DNA of 7,608 nt from JACZST01 sp964195155 (GTDB lineage: Bacteria > Actinomycetota > Acidimicrobiia > Spongiisociales > UBA5794), in assembly GCA_964195155.1 (NCBI GenBank), contig CAXMOP010000026.1, positions 1-7,608 on the forward strand, read 5' to 3'. The position numbers and the translations under genes are program-made. The notes beneath the pieces were generated by a model. That model was not told the origin of the DNA. It ran no database searches and was given only the letters and a program-made list of their open reading frames with translations. Numbering within the stretch: the first letter of the stretch is position 1; each line of letters begins with the position of its first letter. Below are positions 1 to 5,120 of the stretch, one piece after another.

Positions 1-54
1 CCGCGGGCGTTGCGGGCGGTGTCATCGGCGTTGAGTGACGGGGAGGCGTCGTGA
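1..54 (+). CDS. 3' end of an unidentified gene upstream of terL (partial)
   Basis: An open frame enters from the left edge and stops at TGA 52-54, giving only 17 residues ending in SDGEAS. Of the three plus-strand frames it has the strongest G/C bias at third codon positions (15 of 17), and its stop overlaps the terminase GTG start as GTGA, a usual sign of translational coupling in phage operons. The other two plus frames close at 34 and 38. By position it could be a terminase small subunit or another early head-operon gene (inference), but the fragment is too short to identify. Confidence 0.45.
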   Translation, partial: PRALRAVSSALSDGEAS

Positions 55-1451
55 ACCGGCGTCAGTTGGCGGCGACTGCCGACCCTGGCGTCTTCGCCGT
101 CTATGTGGGCGGATGGGAGCCGGCGGCGCATCTGGAACACATATTGGATTATCTCCGTGGGGTGGCGTCGGGGGACTTGTCGAGGGTGCTGGTGTTCGCC
201 CCGCCCCGGCACGGCAAGAGCGAACTGTTGAAACGGTTCGTCGCCTGGTACTTAGGCCGCTATCCGGATAAGACCGTCATCGTCGCTTCCTACAACGACG
301 ATTTGGCGGCGGATTTCGGTCGGGCGGTGCGGCGCCTGTTGAACAGCCATGGCAAGGAGCTGTTCGGCGTCGAGTTGGCTTCGGATTCCGCAGCGGTGGG
401 GAGGTTCGGTATCGAAGGCCACGCCGGCGGGTTGTACGCGGTCGGTATCGGCGGCAGCCTGACCGGCCGCGGCGCTGACCTGCTCATCGTCGACGACGTC
501 GTCAAATCCGACGTGGAAGCGTTGTCGGAGACGACCCAACGCCGGCACCTCAACTGGTGGAAAAGCACCGCACTGACCCGCCTCGAACCCGACGCGGCGA
601 TTGTCGGGATCGGGACAAGATGGTCGGTCGACGATCTACTGGGCCGCCTCGCCGACTCCGACAGTTTCGAGGTGGTCCGGTTACCCGCGGTAGCGGAAGA
701 CGGCGACGTGTTGGGTCGGAAGCCGGGGGAAGCGCTGTGGCCGGAGCGTTACCCGACAGAGGTGTTGGCGAAGATCCGTGCCGAACAGGGCGGCTTCTGG
801 TGGGCAGCTCAATATCAGGGCACCCCGGAGCCGGTGTCGGGGAACCTGTTCGCCCGTGACTACTTCCGCGAATACACGACAGTCGACGGCGGCTACGCCT
901 TAGACGGCAAGCTGATCCCGACCGAAGACTGCATCAGGTTCGCTGTCGCCGACACCGCCCTGTCCGATAAGAGAACCGCCGATTACACGGTGGTTGGAAT
1001 GTTCGCCACCACTCCCGACAGGGACTTGTTGCTGTTGGAACGGTGGCGAGGAAGGTACTCCGGACCAGAGCAGGTCAAGTTGCTGCAACGGGTCTATGAG
1101 GAATGGTCACCGGCCTACATCGGGATCGAAGGCGGCACCGCCGGGTTACACACCATCCAGGAACTCCAGACCGACTTACCGATCAAAGAGCTCCGGGCCG
1201 ACGGCAGCAAAGTGGCCCGGGCAACCACCGCAGCCACCCTCCTCGAGCAAGGCCGCATCTGGTTCCCAAAGAAGTCGTGGCGGGACGAATGGGACGCCGA
1301 ACTCGTCATGTTCCCCCACGGCCGCAACGACGACCAAACCGACGTGTTGTCTTACGCCGCGTTGCAACTCACCAGCCGACGCAAACGCAAATCCCTCGCC
1401 AACGCAGACCTCAGCAGCCTGTACCAACCCGGCATCGGCAGGTTCCCGTGA
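51..1451 (+). CDS. terL: Phage terminase large subunit (DNA-packaging ATPase and nuclease)
   Basis: This is the motor that cuts concatemeric phage DNA and pumps it into the prohead through the portal. The 466 residues show the ATPase domain first: Walker A APPRHGKSE at 50-58, Walker B LLIVDD at 144-149, and a coupling motif GIGTRW at 186-191 followed by DDLLGRL. The RNase H-like nuclease domain follows, with probable metal-binding acids in AVADTA (D301), IGIEGG (E360) and NDDQTD (D427, D428, D431). All expected motifs are present and the length is normal for the family, so nothing suggests it is broken. The GTG start is supported by GGGAGG at 41-46 and by the GTGA overlap with the preceding frame. 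Oddly, no portal or capsid gene follows: the next landmark on this strand is a tRNA fragment about 450 bp on. Family assignment is secure; whether it serves a live phage, a relic or a satellite is open. Confidence 0.93.
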   Translation: MNRRQLAATADPGVFAVYVGGWEPAAHLEHILDYLRGVASGDLSRVLVFAPPRHGKSELLKRFVAWYLGRYPDKTVIVASYNDDLAADFGRAVRRLLNSHGKELFGVELASDSAAVGRFGIEGHAGGLYAVGIGGSLTGRGADLLIVDDVVKSDVEALSETTQRRHLNWWKSTALTRLEPDAAIVGIGTRWSVDDLLGRLADSDSFEVVRLPAVAEDGDVLGRKPGEALWPERYPTEVLAKIRAEQGGFWWAAQYQGTPEPVSGNLFARDYFREYTTVDGGYALDGKLIPTEDCIRFAVADTALSDKRTADYTVVGMFATTPDRDLLLLERWRGRYSGPEQVKLLQRVYEEWSPAYIGIEGGTAGLHTIQELQTDLPIKELRADGSKVARATTAATLLEQGRIWFPKKSWRDEWDAELVMFPHGRNDDQTDVLSYAALQLTSRRKRKSLANADLSSLYQPGIGRFP

Positions 1452-1500
1452 TCGACTCGGCCTATGGAGCGGGCGGCCACAGCGAACAGCGCGACTTGGT

Positions 1501-1632
1501 TCAGTTGTCGTAACAGCCGAGCGACCGCAACCGTTCGTCGGCGACGTCCATGTAGACCTGGGACCGCCGATGGGATTCCGTCAGCGGCTCGCCACGATTG
1601 TCGTAGGGCGACGATTTGCCCGATTCGTACAT
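1501..1632 (-). CDS. Possible small protein of 43 residues, function unknown
   Basis: A minus-strand ATG (1630-1632) opens a 43-codon frame ending at TGA 1501-1503. A TAG lies immediately before the ATG, so the frame cannot extend in phase. Codons are strongly biased to G/C in the third position and the protein is polar and charged (starts MYESGKSSPYDNRGEP, ends RSLGCYDN), unlike a typical antisense shadow. There is no clear Shine-Dalgarno. It converges on terL with a 49-bp gap. Another minus frame just upstream (about 1640-1730) also reads as plausible protein, so this could be the C-terminal piece of a longer gene split by a frameshift. No family is recognised. Confidence 0.4.
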   Translation of the reverse strand: MYESGKSSPYDNRGEPLTESHRRSQVYMDVADERLRSLGCYDN

Positions 1633-1901
1633 CTACCAAGTCTCTGAACACATTGTGATTCTCTACCATGTGATCTCCATCGGGCCAATATGTGTGCTCG
1701 GCCTTGTAGCGGTTCTCGACAACCGCCGGGTAGCGCGCTGAAGAGGACACCAGCAACATGGCACAAAGATGGCACACCCGTTTTACGACCAACTCAGACG
1801 AACTCGGACCAACAAGGGAACAACAGTCAAGTGACCTAAGGGGAAACGGCCAATATCAGATTGAAGCCGTTGCACCGCTTGGGGTCTGTTTCTGACATGA
1901 T
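1633..1901. other. Gene-free stretch on the element side of the tRNA fragment
   Basis: No convincing gene is seen. It is visibly more A/T-rich than its surroundings. The word GGCCAATAT occurs twice, at about 1684 and 1849, both close to the attachment-like site; this may be chance. A plus-strand frame of 45 codons (1758-1895) has unbiased codons and no recognisable motif. If the element is a prophage, the end-proximal binding sites for its recombinase would be expected about here. Confidence 0.3.
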
Positions 1902-1950
1902 TTGGTCTGAAAAACCAGAGGTCGGCAGTTCAATTCTGCCCCTGACCACC
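1902..1950 (+). other. attR-like site: displaced 3' fragment of tRNA-Phe(GAA)
   Basis: The anticodon stem is TTGGT/ACCAG (1902-1906 with 1914-1918) around loop CTGAAAA, giving anticodon GAA at 1909-1911. Then come variable loop AGGTC, T stem GGCAG/CTGCC (1924-1928 with 1936-1940) around TTCAATT, acceptor 3' strand CCTGACC (1941-1947), discriminator A and CC. The 30 bases upstream contain no D arm and no GGTCAGG needed to pair with the acceptor strand, so this is not a functional tRNA. A fragment from anticodon arm to 3' end is the usual duplicated core left by tyrosine integrases that target tRNA genes. The intact tRNA should then lie to the left, outside the window, with the element between. 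Confidence 0.75.
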
Positions 1951-2003
1951 GGTAGAATCCCCTACGGGGTATGGGTTCCCGGGGTTCCACGACGCCATGG
2001 GCG

Positions 2004-2123
2004 CTACCGATCCGACCTATTCGGGGGCAAGAGCCCGAGCAGCGCCCGCAGCTCGTCGTCGTGGCCGCATCCGCAGCCGATCGGGGCGAGCTGATTGACA
2101 AGATCGGTTCGCTCCTTCTCTGG
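2004..2123 (-). pseudogene. Possible 3' remnant of an unidentified gene
   Basis: On the minus strand a frame opens after a TGA near 2125 and closes at TAG 2004-2006. It has strongly G/C-ending codons and a protein-like sequence including APIGCGCGHDDELRALLGLL. There is no in-frame ATG, GTG or TTG, so it cannot be a complete gene; if real, it is the tail of one that lost its front. It lies just outside the tRNA fragment, where repeated integration and loss could leave debris. Chance in GC-rich DNA remains a fair alternative. Confidence 0.22.
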
Positions 2124-2152
2124 CCGGACTCAGCCAGATGGTGAAGCCGGCT

Positions 2153-2181
2153 AGCGCATATGTGGTTGCGATATGGGCGGG
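2153..2181 (+). repeat. Interspersed CATATG/GATATGGGCGGG repeat, copy 1
   Basis: The block begins AGCGCATATGTG and ends CGATATGGGCGGG with GTTG between. The same two blocks recur at 2699-2725 with a single C between them, so the copies differ by a 3-base indel and one substitution. The element contains the palindrome CATATG and two ATAT words in a loose dyad. This copy overlaps the ATG at 2173, the most upstream possible start of the next gene. Confidence 0.6.
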
Positions 2182-2196
2182 TGGTTGAATGCAGTG

Positions 2197-2493
2197 GTGT
2201 TCATCATCATCTGGAGATACTCCGTGGCGCCCAACCGCGATGGCGACTTCCTGAGTGCGTACGGGCCTAACGGGGAATGGAGACGCCTGTTCTCTAGTGC
2301 CAGCGGCTACCTCGGCACTGAGTTGGTTGAGCGCGAAGAGCCGGGTGGGTACATGACGATCGATCGCTGGCACGATGAAGCGGCCTTCGATGGGTTCATG
2401 GCCGAGAACAAGGAGTATGAGGAGCTCGACTTACGCCTTGCCGCCCTCACCACTTTGGAAGAGCTCATCGGACGAGGCTCAGCCGTGGGGTGA
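2197..2493 (+). CDS. Antibiotic biosynthesis monooxygenase (ABM)-like small protein
   Basis: This is a small cytoplasmic protein with the pattern of the dimeric alpha/beta-barrel ABM superfamily, which includes quinol monooxygenases and heme-degrading enzymes as well as members of unknown function. Read from GTG 2197 it has 98 residues: a first strand FIIIWRYSV, a helix region with AYGPNGEWRRLF, then GYLGTELV, and the family-like strand and helix GGYMTIDRWHDEAAFDGFM before a charged C-terminus. No substrate-specific residue can be named. An in-frame ATG at 2173 would add MGGWLNAV, but those codons fall in the interspersed repeat and precede the conserved domain, so 2197 is preferred; neither start has a clear Shine-Dalgarno. 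It stands alone, just outside the tRNA fragment, probably as resident chromosomal DNA. Confidence 0.72.
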   Translation: MFIIIWRYSVAPNRDGDFLSAYGPNGEWRRLFSSASGYLGTELVEREEPGGYMTIDRWHDEAAFDGFMAENKEYEELDLRLAALTTLEELIGRGSAVG

Positions 2494-2565
2494 GTGGTCA
2501 GCGGGTCGCTCACTCGGTGCCAGTCCGCGTTGAACTCCGGGCGCACTCAGCGGGCAATACCCGTC

Positions 2566-2580
2566 GCCCATATGTGCCCA
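2566..2580 (+). repeat. Interspersed repeat, partial copy
   Basis: GCCCATATGTGCCCA matches the left half of the 2699 copy at 13 of 15 positions, including CATATGTGCC. The right half (GATATGGGCGGG) is absent. It may be a worn copy or a chance match. Confidence 0.35.
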
Positions 2581-2591
2581 AATCCGTGGGC

Positions 2592-2616
2592 TGCCGCGTT
2601 GCAAGGGAACGCGGCA
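2592..2616. repeat. Perfect 9-bp inverted repeat (hairpin)
   Basis: TGCCGCGTT (2592-2600) pairs perfectly with AACGCGGCA (2608-2616) across a 7-base loop, GCAAGGG. There is no T run on either side, so it is not a classical intrinsic terminator. It lies about 100 bp after the ABM-like gene and could end its transcript or be a protein-binding dyad. Confidence 0.45.
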
Positions 2617-2698
2617 CGCTGGTCTATTGGGCCACCCTCGCTAAGCCAGCGCCTCGTCACTCCAGCACTCGCCACCGGGTGGAGCGAGCCAGCCCGGC

Positions 2699-2725
2699 AG
2701 CGCATATGTGCCGATATGGGCGGGG
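2699..2725 (+). repeat. Interspersed CATATG/GATATGGGCGGG repeat, copy 2
   Basis: AGCGCATATGTG is followed by one C and CGATATGGGCGGG, otherwise matching copy 1 at 2153-2181. Here the repeat is clearly intergenic. The two copies flank the ABM-like gene. Confidence 0.6.
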
Positions 2726-2856
2726 TACCTGGGTTGGTTCCGCCGGGATCGGCGTGGTGCGGCTCGGCGGCCTCATTGTTGTCCGGACGCGGGTATCGCC
2801 GCCTAACCCGTCTCGATGTTGGCGCAACCGAACGCGGCTCGTACAGTCAGGCCCTG

Positions 2857-2918
2857 CTACCTGTGTAGGTCGAACGACGGCCATTCTCAACCCCGGATGA
2901 CCTACTCGGGTAGGTCGA
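2857..2918. repeat. Duplicated small hairpin motif
   Basis: CTACCTGTGTAGGTCGA (2857-2873) and CTACTCGGGTAGGTCGA (2902-2918) agree at 14 of 17 positions, 45 bp apart. The second lies in a perfect 7-bp dyad, GACCTAC/GTAGGTC, around TCGG (2899-2916). That dyad covers the TAG stop of the minus-strand gene at 2902, where it could act as a transcript-end hairpin, though no T run follows. Confidence 0.45.
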
Positions 2919-3285
2919 CTTCTTCCGCTTCGAGCTGGTTGATCCATGCATCCAGCACCCCGATCGGGGGGATGACGTCCCATTCGATGAGGGCCGGTGC
3001 TTTGTAGCCGGTCCGGTCCAGAATGTCGCGGACGGCGCCGAGCTGCACCGCGGCTGGCGTGGAGTCGTCTTCGACCAAATGCTTGAGCCGTATCAATGCC
3101 GGGCCGACGAGTTCCTCGAGCACAACGCGGTGCGCCTTTTCCTTAACCTGCGGAGCGGCGCCTCCGTGTATCCGGCACACCATCGCCCCAGTGAGCGACG
3201 GCGCTTCCACGGGTTCCCGGCCCGGGTAAATCCAGCGTGCCGGAACCCACCAGTTTGGGCGGTTCAACGCTCCGGCGTTGCACAA
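2902..3285 (-). CDS. Phage terminase small subunit-like / HGGAAPQV-motif protein, possibly decayed
   Basis: The protein carries CRIHGGAAPQVKEKA (37-51 from the TTG at 3285), then a helix-rich part with LKHLVEDDSTPAAVQLGAVRDILDRTGY (68-94). This cast is familiar from actinobacterial phage and prophage proteins encoded next to terminase genes, often annotated as small terminase subunits; that link is from memory of the family. The body and C-terminus look intact. The front does not: members I recall have paired cysteines before the CxxHGG motif, whereas here the likely positions read W and V (ARWIYPGREPVEAPS), and no in-frame ATG or GTG precedes the motif except ATG 3183 and the TTG at 3285. 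The frame is open to a TGA at 3364-3366. It is antisense to terL and lies beyond the tRNA fragment, so it probably does not belong to the same packaging module. Reading it as a pseudogene with a lost start is reasonable. Confidence 0.6.
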   Translation of the reverse strand: MCNAGALNRPNWWVPARWIYPGREPVEAPSLTGAMVCRIHGGAAPQVKEKAHRVVLEELVGPALIRLKHLVEDDSTPAAVQLGAVRDILDRTGYKAPALIEWDVIPPIGVLDAWINQLEAEEVDLPE

Positions 3286-3353
3286 CCCGTCGCTACCGTG
3301 GGGCGTGATGCGTAGATTGGTTTGTTTCGTAGAGGCAGGAGGCAGCGAATAGC

Positions 3354-3407
3354 ATGTACCCGGTCATCGGCGATGGTTCGTCCAGACCAGGCAGAGAGCC
3401 TGCGTAA
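3354..3407 (+). CDS. Possible 17-codon leader ORF before the PAP2-kinase gene
   Basis: ATG 3354 opens a 17-codon frame (begins MYPVIGDGSS) ending at TAA 3405-3407, 3 bases before the ATG of the next gene. Upstream is AGGAGG (3337-3342), the best Shine-Dalgarno in the region, though 11 bases from the ATG is long. The next gene's own ATG has only AAGG one base upstream, so ribosomes ending here might restart there. This is an inference from spacing; chance is possible. Confidence 0.3.
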   Translation: MYPVIGDGSSRPGREPA

Positions 3408-3410
3408 GGC

Positions 3411-5120
3411 ATGACCAGCCCTCGCGATCCCGCGTTGGAGGATGTCGGACACCGCCGTGAACGCCGGATTGTCGGCATTACGGTCACTGGGCGGCGGCGG
3501 CGTCCTTCTGGTCAGAAGCCTGCGCTGCCGCGACAACTCGGCGCTAGCGGACGGATCTGGCTTGTCGTGGCCGTAGCCATCCTCGCGCTCTGGATCTCGC
3601 TGTTCGCATTTCCGCGGACCACCGAATGGTGGACGAGGATCGACCACCAGATTCTGAACTGGTTCGTCGACCTCCGCAACAACACACTGGACACCATCAT
3701 GTCGGCTCTGCACGCCCTTGGCTCTGCGTTTTTCGTCCGTCCCATCCGCTGGATCGCCATCGCCGTACTGGTCGGGTTCCGTAAATGGCGGATACTGATC
3801 GGTGTCCTGGTTGCCTTCGTGATCGTCGACACCGTCACTCGCGGGCTCGCAGTTGCGATTGCCCGACCTCGCCCGCTCGTGGAGATCATCGGAGACTGGG
3901 TCGGGTACTCGCACCCGTCCCGCCCGATGGCGCTGCTTGCCGTGACCTTCGTTGTGATCGGCTTGGCACTCATACCCAAGAGCCGGTGGCGCACCTACTG
4001 GTTCATCGCAACGTCGGTGCTGGTAGCGCTGGTTGGCATTTCCCGGATGTATCTCGGTGTCGACCACCCAACCGATGTCTGGATCGGATGGATAGTAGGA
4101 CCGGCCGTCGGGTTTGTGGTGTTCCGATTGATCGCTCCCGAATCGGTTTTCCCCATCTCCTACGGGCGGGGCCGGAGCGCTCATCTGGATGTGACCGGCC
4201 GGCGCGGCGAGGCGATTCGACATGCCTTGCAGGATCAGCTTGGCTTCGAGGTGGTGTCGTTGGAACCATTCGGCCTGGAGGGCTCGGGCGGTTCGACACC
4301 GCTCCGTATCGAGTGCGCGGGAGACCCTCCCACCTACGTCTTCGGCAAGCTGTACGCCCAGACCCATGTCCGAGCGGATCGCTGGTACAAGGTGGCTCGC
4401 ACCGTGCTGTACGGCTCGCTCGAGGACGAGGTACGCTTCGCCACGGTACGGCGTCTCGTCGAGTACGAGGATTACATCCTGCTCAAGCTCAAGGATGCCA
4501 GGCTGCCGTCGCCCGAGCCCTATGGGTTCGTCGAGCTGACGCCGGAGCGCGAGTACCTCATCGTCACCGAGTTCCTGGAGAACGCCCAGGAGATGGGCGA
4601 CGTCGACGTGACAGACGAGATCATCGATGATGCGCTCCACGCCGTCCGCCGCCTCTGGGATGCCGGGCTCGCCCATCGCGACATCAAGCCCGCCAATGTG
4701 ATGGTCAGAGACGGACAGGTGGTGCTCATCGATCCCGCATTTGCCACGGTCCGCCCCTCCCCTTGGCGACAGGCAGTCGACTTGGCCAACATGATGATCA
4801 TCCTGGCGCTGCGATCCGATCCCGACTATGTCTACGAGCGGGCGCAGCGGTTCTTCTCCCCTGACGACATCGCCGAGGCTTTCGCCTCCACCAAGAGCGT
4901 CACCATTCCGTCGCAGTCGCGATCATCCCTGGCGACGTTCAGGCGCGCCGAAGGCACCGACATCGTCGCTCGCTTCCGAGAGCTCGCCCCGCCTAGGGAC
5001 CCGATCTCTATTCAGCGTTGGAGCGTGCGGCGAGTAGCTCTCGCGTTTGGCACCGTCGCCGTCGTGCTCATCTTTCTGCAGCTGCTCGTCCAGAACATTC
5101 TCGGCGCCGGATTCATATGA
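3411..5120 (+). CDS. Membrane protein: degenerate PAP2 phosphatase domain fused to a protein-kinase-like domain
   Basis: The 569-residue protein has a basic cytoplasmic N-terminus (1-48), six or so membrane spans (about 49-241) with the PAP2 fold, a cytoplasmic kinase-like domain (about 255-530), and a final span at about 540-563. In the PAP2 part the RPRP motif (152-155) is present without the expected upstream Lys; the PSGH motif reads PSRP (169-172); the third motif reads SRMYLGVDHPTD (211-222), with Asp218 where the catalytic His normally stands. Phosphatase activity is therefore doubtful. The kinase part keeps a candidate ATP lysine (K313 in VFGKLYA), catalytic loop HRDIKPANV (422-430: D424, K426, N429) and a metal Asp in IDPAF (D441, in place of DFG), so phosphotransfer is plausible. 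Substrate is unknown; an envelope lipid, polyprenyl carrier or protein partner are all possible. The stop overlaps the next gene's start (ATGA), placing it first in an operon with a lipoprotein and a flippase-like protein. Confidence 0.85.
   Translation: MTSPRDPALEDVGHRRERRIVGITVTGRRRRPSGQKPALPRQLGASGRIWLVVAVAILALWISLFAFPRTTEWWTRIDHQILNWFVDLRNNTLDTIMSALHALGSAFFVRPIRWIAIAVLVGFRKWRILIGVLVAFVIVDTVTRGLAVAIARPRPLVEIIGDWVGYSHPSRPMALLAVTFVVIGLALIPKSRWRTYWFIATSVLVALVGISRMYLGVDHPTDVWIGWIVGPAVGFVVFRLIAPESVFPISYGRGRSAHLDVTGRRGEAIRHALQDQLGFEVVSLEPFGLEGSGGSTPLRIECAGDPPTYVFGKLYAQTHVRADRWYKVARTVLYGSLEDEVRFATVRRLVEYEDYILLKLKDARLPSPEPYGFVELTPEREYLIVTEFLENAQEMGDVDVTDEIIDDALHAVRRLWDAGLAHRDIKPANVMVRDGQVVLIDPAFATVRPSPWRQAVDLANMMIILALRSDPDYVYERAQRFFSPDDIAEAFASTKSVTIPSQSRSSLATFRRAEGTDIVARFRELAPPRDPISIQRWSVRRVALAFGTVAVVLIFLQLLVQNILGAGFI

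Larger units (their letters stand above)
2494..2901. other. 408-bp intergenic region without a convincing gene
   Basis: Several frames stay open because the DNA is GC-rich, but none shows a conserved-looking protein or a ribosome-binding site. What can be seen is repeat structure: a partial repeat copy at 2566-2580, a 9-bp perfect hairpin at 2592-2616, the second full repeat copy at 2699-2725, and the first unit of a duplicated hairpin at 2857-2873. Confidence 0.55.

Noticed and set aside
1352..1792. Minus-strand frame of 146 codons overlapping the terL 3' end
   Set aside because: Its C-terminal half is a shadow of terL and is Arg/Leu-rich. Only the stretch at 1640-1730 looks protein-like, and is treated under the small-ORF finding.
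1872..1950. A complete tRNA-Phe gene
   Set aside because: The bases upstream of the anticodon stem contain no D arm and nothing complementary to the acceptor strand CCTGACC.
1955..1997. Terminator-like hairpins after the tRNA fragment (CCCC-TAC-GGGG and neighbouring G/C runs)
   Set aside because: Short, mutually exclusive stems without a T tract; they may be remains of the original tRNA terminator but cannot be supported.
2494..2900. Two overlapping plus-strand frames and one minus-strand frame after the ABM-like gene
   Set aside because: Low-complexity Arg/Ala/Gly/Ser products, no ribosome-binding site, and they run through repeats and hairpins.
3264..4676. Long minus-strand open frame of 470 codons
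   Set aside because: It lies antisense to the PAP2-kinase gene; its product is a His/Arg/Asp-rich mixture without domains, whereas the plus strand gives membrane spans and kinase motifs. GC-rich coding DNA often leaves such mirror frames open.
5018..5116. Upstream start for the lipoprotein gene
   Set aside because: It would add an Arg-rich stretch before a clear signal peptide and overlap the kinase gene by about 100 bp; ATG 5117 gives a textbook lipoprotein signal and an ATGA junction.
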